Notes under the pieces: generated by a model
Databases searched by the model: none
Told to the model about the DNA's origin: nothing
The model's input: only the letters and a program-made list of their open reading frames with translations
Part shown: positions 1 through 7,940 of the stretch, piece by piece
Layout of the letters: every line of letters starts with the position of its first letter
How positions within the stretch are numbered: the first letter of the stretch is position 1
Assembly: GCF_003208175.1 (NCBI RefSeq)
Contig: NZ_QKMR01000006.1
Coordinates: 144,696-208,695, forward strand
DNA length: 64,000 nucleotides
Direction of reading: 5' to 3'
DNA from: Ruminiclostridium sufflavum DSM 19573
GTDB taxonomy: Bacteria; Bacillota; Clostridia; Acetivibrionales; DSM-1351
Translations under genes and position numbers: made by a program

Positions 1-1
1 A

Positions 2-841
2 TTGAAGTATTTTGAGCAGTATACAAAGCTTAAAAAAGAGCTGTATGAGGAATACCCTAATAATGTCGGCTTCAAAAACGGTCTGGCGGTTTCTTATTCC
101 AAGCTTGGCGCGGCGTACAGAGACACAGGGAATTTGCCAAAAGCTCTGGAATGCTTTAAAGAGGAGACGAAGCTGTTTGAAGAATTATACGAGGCATATC
201 CGACAAACATCCGAATAAAAAATTCCTTGGCAATTTCTTATTCAAAATTAGGGCTGACCTACAAAAATATGAATATTTTTGACAAGGCGTTAAAGTATTT
301 TAATAAAGATACAAAGCTTACAAAGGAGCTGTATGAAGATAATCCCGGAAATGCAGGTTTTAAAAACGGTTTGGCAGTATGCTATTCAAAAATGGGTATT
401 ATGTATAAAAACAAGGGGGACTTAAGCAAAGCCCTGCAGTGCTTTGAGGAATACTCCCGGCTAAAAAAAGAGCTGTATGAGGAGTGCCCTGATTTTCCGG
501 GCTTTAAAAACGGTTTGGCAATATCCTATTCAAAGCTCGGCTCAACATATAAGAATATGGCTGATTTGGATAAAGCCCTGGAGTACTATGAAAGGTATAT
601 CCAGCTGAAAAAGGAGCTTCATGAGGAATACCCTGCTAATGTTAACTTTAAAAACGGTCTTGCAATTGCATATTATAAAATCGGAATGTTTTACAAGGAG
701 TATAAAAACAGCAAAAAAAGAGCTTACAATTATTTTTTGCAGTCTGAGAAACTCTTAGTGGAATTGGTGAAGGAAATTCCGCAGTCTCTTATGTTTTCAA
801 GCTTTTTGGAACAGGTTCAGAAAAAGATAAAAAGCTTTTAG
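2..841 (+). CDS. TPR-repeat protein, 5' end missing
   Basis: The frame is open from the window edge, so the true start lies upstream. The 279 visible residues are about six tandem repeats of roughly 48 residues, each with a YSKLGxxYKNxxDLxKAL helix pair followed by LxKELYEEYPxNxxFKNGLA. This is a tetratricopeptide-type solenoid used for protein-protein contacts. No catalytic domain or membrane segment is visible in this part; an N-terminal domain, for example an NTPase or a helix-turn-helix, may be cut off. The gene ends about 20 bp before the promoter of the next operon. TPR identity is secure, cellular role unknown. Confidence 0.75.
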   Translation: MKYFEQYTKLKKELYEEYPNNVGFKNGLAVSYSKLGAAYRDTGNLPKALECFKEETKLFEELYEAYPTNIRIKNSLAISYSKLGLTYKNMNIFDKALKYFNKDTKLTKELYEDNPGNAGFKNGLAVCYSKMGIMYKNKGDLSKALQCFEEYSRLKKELYEECPDFPGFKNGLAISYSKLGSTYKNMADLDKALEYYERYIQLKKELHEEYPANVNFKNGLAIAYYKIGMFYKEYKNSKKRAYNYFLQSEKLLVELVKEIPQSLMFSSFLEQVQKKIKSF

Positions 842-863
842 ACAAAGCTTGTTATAAAAAGAT

Positions 864-892
864 TTGACAATGCAGAAAAAATATAATATGAT
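864..892 (+). promoter_or_regulatory. Sigma-A-type promoter of leader unit 1 with overlapping palindrome
   Basis: TTGACA (864-869), a 17-bp spacer and TATGAT (887-892). A palindrome AATATGAT-acaa-ATCATATT (885-904) covers the -10 box, a typical place for a repressor operator. The spacing and the ATATGAT half-site recur at the promoter at 4818. The regulator is not identifiable here. Confidence 0.7.
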
Positions 893-942
893 ACAAATCA
901 TATTAATACTATATGTTTAGTATGCTTTAAGGAGGAGTTGCC

Positions 943-1056
943 GTGAACAAGTATTTTGCCGCGAAGGATAACAGAATGATGTGTAACGTATCTGCCATGT
1001 GCATGATGCGTGTTTCATGCCGCTTCTGTATGAGGACTCCTGTATTTTGCCCGTGA
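943..1056 (+). CDS. Leader peptide 1, Cys/Met-rich (37 aa)
   Basis: GTG start with AGGAGG at 930-935. The 37-residue product has 7 Met and 6 Cys and a central VSAMCMMR core, and ends ...VFCP. It is paralogous to the ORF at 4895-5008: same length, same core, and the 24 nt at 987-1010 are identical to 4939-4962. The stop codon is 14 nt before a strong intrinsic terminator that precedes the DUF4418 gene. Position, size and codon content fit a transcription-attenuation leader sensing Cys and/or Met supply; this function is inferred. A small functional peptide is the alternative. Confidence 0.75.
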   Translation: MNKYFAAKDNRMMCNVSAMCMMRVSCRFCMRTPVFCP

Positions 1057-1070
1057 TATTTTAGCCTGTG

Positions 1071-1107
1071 AAAAAGCACAGCCCAAACTTTACGGGTTGT
1101 GCTTTTT
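1071..1107 (+). terminator. Attenuator terminator of leader unit 1
   Basis: A 14-bp stem pairs 1071-1084 with 1094-1107 (one G-U pair), with a 9-nt loop and a U-rich tail. A competing short hairpin, CTGTG (1066-1070) with CACAG (1077-1081), overlaps the 5' arm and could act as antiterminator. The terminator lies between the leader ORF and the ribosome site of the DUF4418 gene. The same arrangement recurs at 5018-5057. Confidence 0.8.
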
Positions 1108-1136
1108 ATATTTTAAAGGTTGGAGGTTTTGTAACA

Positions 1137-1556
1137 ATGAAAAATCGCTTATCTTCAGGAATTTTGTTTGTCGTACTGGGGTTGCTGATTGGGGTGGGCC
1201 CCCGGACTATTTTTTCTGTTTGTCCTGTCGGGAATATGCCTATGAGCTGCCATTGGTCAGCAATGGCGGAAATAGGTGCTGGAATGCTCATTGCCTTGAC
1301 GGGTGCTCTTCTGCTGCTTATACAAAACGCACAGATACGGCTCGGACTGAGCTTCACCCTTTTTTTAAGTGGAGTTTTAGCTTTACTCTTGCCGACTGTA
1401 CTTATAGGGATGTGCGGCTCAGTACATATGGATTGCAATAAACTTACCCTGCCTGCGCTGGTAATATTGAGCGCCCTCGTGATTGTGACATCGGCAGTCA
1501 ATATAATTTCCCTGCTTTTAAACGAAAAAAGGAGGTCCGGTACATATGTCCGATAA
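1137..1556 (+). CDS. DUF4418 family membrane protein
   Basis: A 139-residue protein with four predicted membrane helices and conserved Cys in CPVG, MSCHW and the GMCGSVHMDC segment, matching DUF4418 as I remember the family. The ATG at 1137 follows GGAGG (1122-1126); an upstream in-frame ATG at 1068 falls inside the attenuator hairpin and is unlikely. It is the first gene after attenuator 1 and overlaps the FtsX-type permease by 11 bp, so the three membrane and ATPase genes probably work as one complex. Substrate unknown; the Cys pattern suggests redox or metal binding, which is inference. Confidence 0.7.
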   Translation: MKNRLSSGILFVVLGLLIGVGPRTIFSVCPVGNMPMSCHWSAMAEIGAGMLIALTGALLLLIQNAQIRLGLSFTLFLSGVLALLLPTVLIGMCGSVHMDCNKLTLPALVILSALVIVTSAVNIISLLLNEKRRSGTYVR

Positions 1557-2766
1557 ACCATTATCCATAACAAGACTGTCATTGTACAATCTGAGAGGCA
1601 AGGCATTTCGCACCGGTGCTTTGATTGCAGTGGTATTGGTATTGGCCTTTGCTTTGTTTTCCGGTGCGGTTTTGTCTGCAAGTCTGCAAAATGGATTAAA
1701 CAGTCTCAAGGAGAGGTTGGGGGCGGATATTGCCGTGGTTCCGCTGGGCTATGAGAACAGCTATCAGGGCATTATTCTGTCGGGAGAACCCGTCAGGTTT
1801 TATTTCGACAGAGCACTGGAACAGCAGATATCAAAGGTGGACGGAGTGGAGCAGCTCACCTCGCAATTTTATCTTTCCACCCTTTCGGCAGATTGCTGCT
1901 CGGTTCCTGTTCAGATTATCGGCATTGATCCGGAAACGGATTTTGTGACCAAGCCGTGGATATCCGAGGTTTATAGAGAAGAGCTCAAAGACCGGCAGGC
2001 AATTGTAGGTGCTGATATTGCAGCGGGGAAAGATAATAAGCTGACTTTTTATAATCATGAGTTTTCAGTTGCTGCAAGGCTTGAAAAAACCTCAACAGGA
2101 ATGGACAATTCGGTATTTGTAAATATCCGTGCAGTCAAGGCCTTGGCGGAAAGCGCAAAGAAACAGGGACTCGGCACAAATGCGTCGGTTCAGGAGGCTG
2201 ATTTGGAAAATTCAATTTCCTCCGTGCTTATCAAAACAGAAAGGGGATATGACACAGATCAGGTTGTCACGAATATCCGCCGGGAGGTGGATGGAATCAG
2301 CATGGTGAAAAGCAAGAGTATTTTTTCCGGCTTTTCAGAAAATCTTGGTATTATAAAAGCCTTTATCGGGATTTATTCTGCTGCCCTCTGGATATTGGCC
2401 CTTCTGATTCTTGCCATATTGTTTTCAGCAATCATCAGCAGCCGTAAAAAGGAATTCTCCGTACTGCGGATTATGGGCACAACCCGTGTGAAATTGGTAA
2501 GGGCTGTTTTAACAGAGGCAATGCTTGTCAGCATCGTGGGAAGCCTTGCAGGGGTTTCACTTGCAGCAGTTGTTATTTTTCCGTTTTCTGCATATATAGG
2601 AGAACAGCTTGGACTTCCGTTTTTGTTGCCGGATATTGGAGGAATTTTTGTTTATATGATAAGTACACTGGTACTTTCTTCCGCCTCCGGCCCGCTTTCC
2701 GCAATATATGCAGCTGTGAAAATCAGTCGGGCTGAAACTTATATTACCTTGAGGGAGGGTGAATGA
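1546..2766 (+). CDS. ABC transporter permease, FtsX/MacB type
   Basis: 406 residues with the MacB/FtsX layout: an N-terminal membrane helix (about residues 22-46), a large extracytoplasmic domain (about 50-265), then three C-terminal helices including an FtsX segment around 275-390. The motif SSRKKEFSVLRIMGTTR is the usual coupling region after the second helix. It starts inside the DUF4418 gene and ends two bases before the ATPase start. Such permeases act in export or envelope processes rather than nutrient import. Substrate unknown; expression under a Cys/Met-type leader suggests a sulfur-related role. Confidence 0.8.
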   Translation: MSDKPLSITRLSLYNLRGKAFRTGALIAVVLVLAFALFSGAVLSASLQNGLNSLKERLGADIAVVPLGYENSYQGIILSGEPVRFYFDRALEQQISKVDGVEQLTSQFYLSTLSADCCSVPVQIIGIDPETDFVTKPWISEVYREELKDRQAIVGADIAAGKDNKLTFYNHEFSVAARLEKTSTGMDNSVFVNIRAVKALAESAKKQGLGTNASVQEADLENSISSVLIKTERGYDTDQVVTNIRREVDGISMVKSKSIFSGFSENLGIIKAFIGIYSAALWILALLILAILFSAIISSRKKEFSVLRIMGTTRVKLVRAVLTEAMLVSIVGSLAGVSLAAVVIFPFSAYIGEQLGLPFLLPDIGGIFVYMISTLVLSSASGPLSAIYAAVKISRAETYITLREGE

Positions 2767-2767
2767 A

Positions 2768-3451
2768 ATGACAATTGCCGTAGCGGGCGTAACCAAGGAA
2801 TATAAGCGGGGAGACAGAATTTTCAAAGCGGTAGACGGAGTAAGTCTGATTATGGAATCGGGTGATTTTATTGCCGTCATAGGTAAGTCCGGCAGCGGGA
2901 AAAGCACTCTCTTAAACATCATTGCCGGATTGACTGTTCCAACTTCAGGCAACGTTCTGGTGGACGGAGAAAGCATACTCACCTATTCGGACAGTGCCAT
3001 GTCGGATTATCGCAGCAATAGCCTTGGGTATATTCCGCAGGGGCAAAGCACACTGGCTGATTTGACGGTTCTGGATAATGTGCGCCTGCCTTTTCATCTG
3101 TCAGGACGCAAGGGCGATTCCGCCTCCAGGGCGCTAACGCTCCTTGAACAGGTCGGAATTGCTGATTTGAAGGGAAATTACCCCAAGCACCTTTCGGGAG
3201 GAGAGCTAAAGCGTGTTGCCATTGCCCGTGCCCTTATCAACGACCCGGATATTTTGATTGCAGATGAACCCACCAGTGATCTTGACAAGCAAACCACTGC
3301 CGAGGTTCTGGCACTGTTGCAATCTATTTCCAAAGACGGGAAGGCAGTTTTAATTGTTACACATGATTTGGCTGCTTTGGAATATACAACCCGCAATTTT
3401 ACAATGGTTTCAGGGGTTCTGACCCAACAAGCAAAAATTCAAATGATTTAA
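2768..3451 (+). CDS. ABC transporter ATP-binding protein, LolD/MacB type
   Basis: About 227 residues with Walker A GKSGSGKST, Q-loop near IPQGQSTLADLTV, an LSGGELKRV signature, Walker B ILIADEPTSDLD and H-loop THD, typical of the LolD/MacB/FtsE-like ATPases that partner FtsX-type permeases. The ATG at 2768 is chosen because GGGAGGG (2753-2759) lies 8 nt upstream; a GTG at 2759 would sit inside that site. It is directly coupled to the permease and followed 24 bp later by the PLP enzyme gene. Confidence 0.82.
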   Translation: MTIAVAGVTKEYKRGDRIFKAVDGVSLIMESGDFIAVIGKSGSGKSTLLNIIAGLTVPTSGNVLVDGESILTYSDSAMSDYRSNSLGYIPQGQSTLADLTVLDNVRLPFHLSGRKGDSASRALTLLEQVGIADLKGNYPKHLSGGELKRVAIARALINDPDILIADEPTSDLDKQTTAEVLALLQSISKDGKAVLIVTHDLAALEYTTRNFTMVSGVLTQQAKIQMI

Positions 3452-3475
3452 TATTTTTTATAAAGGAGAACTTCT

Positions 3476-4654
3476 ATGAGCATAAAAAACCTTGATAAAA
3501 CCTTCGGATTTGCCACCCGTTCGGTTCACGGCGGAAATGAAACGGATGCTGAAACCGGTGCAATCCGCCGTCCCATCACTATGGCCAACAGCTATGAACT
3601 GCCTTACGATCCTTCGGACATAAACTGGAGCAGTGCCGAAGGAAATATCTATACGAGAAACGGCGGGGCGAATCAGAACTACTTGCAGGAAAAGCTGCGC
3701 CTTTTGCATAATGCGGAGGATTGTGTCGTGCTGGCGTCGGGTGTTGCGGCACTTTCCGGCGTGTTCTTTGCATTTCTGAAATCGGGAGAGCATGCGGTGG
3801 TTTCGGATAGTACCTATATTGCCGCTTACCGCCTGCTGCACGAGATTTTGCCGGAAAAATACAATATAGAATCAACGCTGGTTGATTCATCGGATTTGGA
3901 TGCCGTAAAAGCGGCGGTGCGCCCTAATACCAAGCTGATTCATATTGAAACTCCAGCGAACCCTACACTGAAAGTCAGTGATATCCGCGCAATTGCCGAA
4001 ATAGCTCATAATGCAGGAGCCTTACTTTCCGTCGATAATACCTTTGCATCACCCTATAACCAGCGTCCGTTTGAACTTCATGCGGATTTAACGGTGGAAA
4101 GCCTTACAAAATACATCAACGGTCATGGTGATGCCATGGGCGGTGCTGTTCTGGGACCGAAGCCGCTTATTGACAAAATCCGCGCAGAGGCGATGGTGAA
4201 TCTTGGCGCAGCCATCAGCCCTTTTAATGCTTGGTTAATTATGCGGGGAGCGGTTACGCTGCCTCTGAGGATGCGCCAGCACAACGAAAGTGCTCTGAAG
4301 GTGGCGGAGTTTTTGCAGTCCCAGCCGTCAGTCAGATTTGTGGCTTATCCCGGTCTTCATACCCATTCGGGAAACGAAACCGCCAAGACACAGATGCACG
4401 GCGGATTCAGCGGGATGCTGGCCTTTGGTCTTAATACTGATCACGATGGGCATAACCGCTTTGTAAGCCGGCTGAAAGTAATCACCTCCGCCGTATCGCT
4501 GGGACATGATGAGAGCCTGATTGTCTTTCTCGGAGAAAACGATGAGCGGCAATACCTATATCCGCCGGAGTTCCATGCTGGATTCTTCCGCTTAAGCGTG
4601 GGGCTGGAGGATGCAGAAGACCTTATTTCCGATTTACGGCAGGCATTTCTTTGA
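3476..4654 (+). CDS. Trans-sulfuration family PLP enzyme (cystathionine/methionine lyase or synthase-like)
   Basis: 392 residues of the Cys/Met metabolism PLP family: ASGVAALSG phosphate-binding loop (about 87-95), ETPANPTLKV, the pyridine-binding Asp in SVDNTFASP (about 187), and the Schiff-base Lys in SLTKYINGHGD (about 212). The family includes cystathionine gamma-synthase, beta- and gamma-lyases and methionine gamma-lyase; sequence alone does not separate them. AAGGAG lies at 3463-3468. It ends the operon opened by leader 1. Release of a thiol from a sulfur amino acid, or cystathionine chemistry, would fit the Cys/Met leader. Confidence 0.82.
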   Translation: MSIKNLDKTFGFATRSVHGGNETDAETGAIRRPITMANSYELPYDPSDINWSSAEGNIYTRNGGANQNYLQEKLRLLHNAEDCVVLASGVAALSGVFFAFLKSGEHAVVSDSTYIAAYRLLHEILPEKYNIESTLVDSSDLDAVKAAVRPNTKLIHIETPANPTLKVSDIRAIAEIAHNAGALLSVDNTFASPYNQRPFELHADLTVESLTKYINGHGDAMGGAVLGPKPLIDKIRAEAMVNLGAAISPFNAWLIMRGAVTLPLRMRQHNESALKVAEFLQSQPSVRFVAYPGLHTHSGNETAKTQMHGGFSGMLAFGLNTDHDGHNRFVSRLKVITSAVSLGHDESLIVFLGENDERQYLYPPEFHAGFFRLSVGLEDAEDLISDLRQAFL

Positions 4655-4673
4655 TTTTAGGATGGCAATTGAC

Positions 4674-4782
4674 AAAAGCCAATTACGGTTCAAGCCTTCG
4701 CGGCGATATATCGTCTTTTCAGCCTCAAACCCAAACTATCGGACGATTATAGCGTTTATTTAGCCGATAGTAATTGACTTTT
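4674..4782. repeat. Dispersed SCAATTAC repeat, copy 1 (full)
   Basis: Intergenic element starting AAAAGCCAATTAC and ending GTAATTGACTTTT, with inner blocks GGTTCAAGCCTTCGCG, ATATCGTCTTTTCAG and CCTCAAACCCAAACTATCGG. It is the reference copy for the family listed elsewhere in this table. It lies between the PLP gene and promoter 2. Confidence 0.75.
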
Positions 4783-4817
4783 GTATTTTTAGCAGGGATA
4801 TCTTTAAACAGAAAAAT

Positions 4818-4846
4818 TTGACAACGTAGTAAACATATGATATCAT
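4818..4846 (+). promoter_or_regulatory. Sigma-A-type promoter of leader unit 2 with inverted repeat
   Basis: TTGACA (4818-4823), 17-bp spacer, TATCAT (4841-4846). The inverted repeat ACATATGATAT (4833-4843) with ATATCATATGT (downstream, about 4858-4870) spans the -10 and start region. Both this promoter and that at 864 carry ATATGAT half-sites and a downstream ATATGTTTwGTATG motif, implying a shared regulator. Confidence 0.7.
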
Positions 4847-4894
4847 AATGCATATAAATATCATATGTTTTGTATGTTTTATCCGGAGGTAACC

Positions 4895-5008
4895 ATGAAG
4901 ACGTATTCAAGCGTAAACAACAATATGAAGATGTATAGCGTATCTGCCATGTGCATGATGCGCACTTTCTGCTGTTCCTTTATGGGTACCTCCATAAACT
5001 TCCCGTGA
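4895..5008 (+). CDS. Leader peptide 2, Cys/Met-rich (37 aa)
   Basis: ATG start with GGAGG at 4884-4888. It encodes 37 residues with the VSAMCMMR core shared with leader 1, then a TFCCSF segment, ending ...INFP. The stop codon is 16 nt before the 5' arm of a terminator hairpin. The stretch of codons ATG TGC ATG ATG CGC would stall a ribosome short of Met-tRNA, Cys-tRNA or perhaps Arg-tRNA. It precedes the nitrogenase-like operon. An attenuation role is inferred from position and from duplication of the whole unit. Confidence 0.75.
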   Translation: MKTYSSVNNNMKMYSVSAMCMMRTFCCSFMGTSINFP

Positions 5009-5024
5009 TTTTTTCGTCTGTGAT

Positions 5025-5057
5025 AAGGCACAGCCTGAAATTTACGGGCTGTGTCTT
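5025..5057 (+). terminator. Attenuator terminator of leader unit 2
   Basis: AAGGCACAGCC (5025-5035) pairs with GGCTGTGTCTT (5047-5057, one G-U), followed by a T-run. As in unit 1 an alternative CTGTG (5018-5022)/CACAG (5029-5033) hairpin overlaps the terminator's 5' arm. It lies just before the ribosome site of the NifD-like gene. Confidence 0.8.
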
Positions 5058-5098
5058 TTTTATTATCCCTTCATCCCAAGTATTAAGGAGGATTATCC

Positions 5099-6595
5099 AT
5101 GACCAAGGTTAATTTATCTCTCCCGGAAGTTCAGATTCGGGAGATTAGAATCAATTCCATCACCGGCTTTCAAGGCAGAGCAGAGGAACTGGTGAACTGC
5201 TCCCGGTGCGGACTGAAAGACAATACCCGTTCCTTTACCCAGTGCGTGGGCTGTGCGACCTCCAAAGCGGCGTGTATGACCATTCTGGTACAGGACGGTG
5301 CGGTAATCTCCCACGGACCGGTGGGCTGTTCCTCCTGCTATCACGAATTTGCCTTTACCTACCGGGTTAATTCCCCGCTGCGCGGTGTTGAGAAACCCAC
5401 CCAGCGCAGAATCTATTCCACAAACCTGACTGAAAATGATACGGTGTATGGCGGAAATGTCAAGCTGGCCAAGGCAATACGGGAGGTCTATGAACGCACC
5501 CGTCCCAAGGTGATTTTCGTGCTCACCACCTGTGCGGTGGGAATTATCGGTGACGATGTGGAAAGTGTATGCGACGAGGCGGAGGAGGAGCTGGGGGTTC
5601 CCGTTGCGGCTGTTTTCTGCGAGGGATTCCGTTCCACCGTGTGGACTACAGGCTTTGACGCCGGGTATCACGGTATTGCGCGCAAGGTGATTAAGCCCCC
5701 CCGCAAACGCCGGGAGGATATGATTAATGTTATAAACTTCTGGGGCAGTGATGTATTTGCAGACTGGTTCGCTCCGTTTGGGGCAAAGCCGAATTATATC
5801 ACGCCTTATTCCACTGTGGAAAGCCTCGCCAGCTCCAGCGAGGCGGCGGCTACCGTACAGGCCTGCTCAACGCTGGGTTCCTATTTGGGTGCAGTTCTGG
5901 AACAGGAATTCGGGGTTCCGGAGCTGCCCACCGCTCCGCCATACGGAATAGTGCAGACCGACCGCTGGTTTAGGGCACTGGGCAGGCTGCTCCGGAAAGA
6001 AGAAATTGCCGAGAGAGTTATAGGTGAAAAGAAAGCGGAATATATTCCCAAGATTGAGGCACTCAAAGCAAGGTTTAAAGAAATCGCCGCAGGGCGGCCG
6101 CTTACTGCTTATGTCACCGGCGGTGCCGCACACGGCCATGCTTTATTATCTGTACTGGGCGAACTGGGGATTCAGGCTGCAGGTGCGGCTATTTTTCACC
6201 ACGACCCCTTGTTTGACAACGGTGAGCCGGGTAATGACCAGCTGGCGCAAAGAGTACGGGACTATGGAGATGTGCCGAATTTCAACGTCTGCAACAAGCA
6301 AGAGTTTGAACTGGTGAATGTTCTCAACCGTCTGCGACCGGATTTGCTTTTGGCGCGGCATGGCGGCATGACACTATGGGGCGCAAAGCTTGGTATCCCT
6401 TCCTTGCTGATTGGCGATGAGCATTACTCCATGGGTTATGAGGGACTTATACACTACGGGGAACGGATTTTGGAAACCTTGGAAAATGATGAATTTGTAA
6501 AAAATCTTGCCAGCCACGCTGTCAACCCATATACCAAATGGTGGCTGAAGCAAGCCCCCAATACATTTCTGGCAAAAAAGGAGAGGAGCCTATGA
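5099..6595 (+). CDS. Nitrogenase component 1-like protein, NifD-like
   Basis: 498 residues of the nitrogenase/oxidoreductase component 1 family. Cys49/Cys52 (QCVGC), Cys77 (SHGPVGC) and Cys145 (TTCAVGIIGDD) match the three P-cluster ligand positions of NifD. Cys256 in VQACSTLGSYLG followed by a GVPELP stretch matches the FeMo-cofactor Cys region. Near the cofactor-His region the sequence reads GDEHYSMGYEG, so the His is absent or shifted. It overlaps the NifK-like gene by 4 bp. The operon lies among sulfur genes, not nif genes, so it is probably not a true nitrogenase. A methylthio-alkane reductase-like or other organosulfur reductase is the best guess. Confidence 0.85.
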   Translation: MTKVNLSLPEVQIREIRINSITGFQGRAEELVNCSRCGLKDNTRSFTQCVGCATSKAACMTILVQDGAVISHGPVGCSSCYHEFAFTYRVNSPLRGVEKPTQRRIYSTNLTENDTVYGGNVKLAKAIREVYERTRPKVIFVLTTCAVGIIGDDVESVCDEAEEELGVPVAAVFCEGFRSTVWTTGFDAGYHGIARKVIKPPRKRREDMINVINFWGSDVFADWFAPFGAKPNYITPYSTVESLASSSEAAATVQACSTLGSYLGAVLEQEFGVPELPTAPPYGIVQTDRWFRALGRLLRKEEIAERVIGEKKAEYIPKIEALKARFKEIAAGRPLTAYVTGGAAHGHALLSVLGELGIQAAGAAIFHHDPLFDNGEPGNDQLAQRVRDYGDVPNFNVCNKQEFELVNVLNRLRPDLLLARHGGMTLWGAKLGIPSLLIGDEHYSMGYEGLIHYGERILETLENDEFVKNLASHAVNPYTKWWLKQAPNTFLAKKERSL

Positions 6596-7929
6596 ACAAT
6601 GTGATTGAACAAGAGCGCTATACCTGTGCCATCGGAGCATTGCAAAGTGTTGTTGCAATTCCCCGCGCTGTGCCGATTCTGCATTCCGGCCCAGGCTGCG
6701 GGGACATGATTCAAGGATTTTTTGAGCGCTCTACCGGATATGCCGGAGGAAGCACCTCTCCATGCACTAATTTTTCGGAAAAGGAAGTGGTGTTCGGCGG
6801 CATTGACCGTTTACGGGACATTGTTGCCAATACATACAAGGTGCTGGACACCGATTTGCAGGTTATCCTCACCGGATGTACGGCGGGTATTGTCGGAGAT
6901 GATGTGGATTCGCTGGCCGAGGAGTTTCGGGAGAAGGGCAAGCCGGTGGTTTCGGTGGAGGCGGCAGGCTTTAAATGTAATAATTATGAAGCCCACAGTC
7001 TGGTTGTTGGCGCTATTATCGACCAATATGTGGATTTGTATGCTGATGACAACGAAAGCAGAAGCGAACCCAACACAGTTAATCTGCTTGCTTCCCTGCC
7101 TTATCAGGATCCGTTCTGGAAAGGGAACTTCGGAGAATACAAGCGGCTGCTTGAGGGGCTGGGACTAAAGGTACACGTCCTGTTCGGGCCGCAGTCGGAC
7201 GGCGTAAAAGAGTGGCAGAAAATTCCTCGCTCCGGCTTTAACATTCTTGTGTCTCCGTGGTATGGCAAACCGATTGCTGATAAGCTGAAAGCGAAATATG
7301 GTCAGCCCTACACATGGTTTCCGCACATCCCCATCGGGGCGAACCAGACTGAGAGGTTTTTGCGTCAGGTACTGGATTTTGCCTTGGAACAGGGGGCCTC
7401 TGTTGACAGAGGAAAAGCGGAGGCCTTTATTAAGAGGGAAAGAGAAGCATACTACGAGGAAATCGATAATCTTGCCACCTTTTTGTTAGAATTTCGCTAC
7501 GGGCTGCCAAGTCATGTGCATATTCTGCATGATGCGGGCTACGTTGTGGGCCTTTCCAAATTCCTGCTGCATGAGGTGGGCATTGTGCCAAAGGAGCAGT
7601 TTGTCACCGATAATACGCCGGAAAAATATCAGGCACAAATTGAGGCGGAGCTTTCCTCTACCTCGGATAAAAGGAAGATTCCCATCACCTTTGAGCCGGA
7701 TGCAGGTCTTGCGCAGGAGGCAATACGCAGGCTTTCACACAATGGGCGCGGTCTGATCATCGGCAGCGGTTGGGACAAAGAACTTGCAAAGGAAAAAAAT
7801 TATGATTTTCTATCGGCTGCGCTGCCTTCACCCTACCGGCTGGTGCTCTCCACCAATTATGCAGGCTTTTCCGGAGGGCTGCGTGTGATTGAGGATATCT
7901 ATCACAATGTGCTTGCAACCTATCGTTAA
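6592..7929 (+). CDS. Nitrogenase component 1-like protein, NifK-like
   Basis: 445 residues from the ATG at 6592, which forms an ATGA overlap with the NifD-like gene and has GGAGAGGAG just upstream. Cys12 (YTCAIGA), Cys36 (HSGPGCGD) and Cys96 (LTGCTAGIVGDD) fit the three P-cluster ligands of NifK. The protein lacks the long N-terminal region of classical NifK (over 500 residues). It should form an alpha2-beta2 complex with the upstream product and bridge an Fe-S cluster. An electron donor of NifH type is needed by all characterised relatives; none is encoded in this window. Confidence 0.83.
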   Translation: MNNVIEQERYTCAIGALQSVVAIPRAVPILHSGPGCGDMIQGFFERSTGYAGGSTSPCTNFSEKEVVFGGIDRLRDIVANTYKVLDTDLQVILTGCTAGIVGDDVDSLAEEFREKGKPVVSVEAAGFKCNNYEAHSLVVGAIIDQYVDLYADDNESRSEPNTVNLLASLPYQDPFWKGNFGEYKRLLEGLGLKVHVLFGPQSDGVKEWQKIPRSGFNILVSPWYGKPIADKLKAKYGQPYTWFPHIPIGANQTERFLRQVLDFALEQGASVDRGKAEAFIKREREAYYEEIDNLATFLLEFRYGLPSHVHILHDAGYVVGLSKFLLHEVGIVPKEQFVTDNTPEKYQAQIEAELSSTSDKRKIPITFEPDAGLAQEAIRRLSHNGRGLIIGSGWDKELAKEKNYDFLSAALPSPYRLVLSTNYAGFSGGLRVIEDIYHNVLATYR

Positions 7930-7940
7930 GGAGGAACCCT

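Noticed and set aside
1106..1681. 191-codon minus-strand frame over the DUF4418 and permease starts
   Set aside because: Crosses the attenuator hairpin and two plus-strand genes with good ribosome sites; no homology features.
5099..7929. True nitrogen-fixation nifDK
   Set aside because: No nifH, nifE, nifN or nifB beside it, short NifK without the usual N-terminus, cofactor-His region altered, and all neighbours are sulfur genes.
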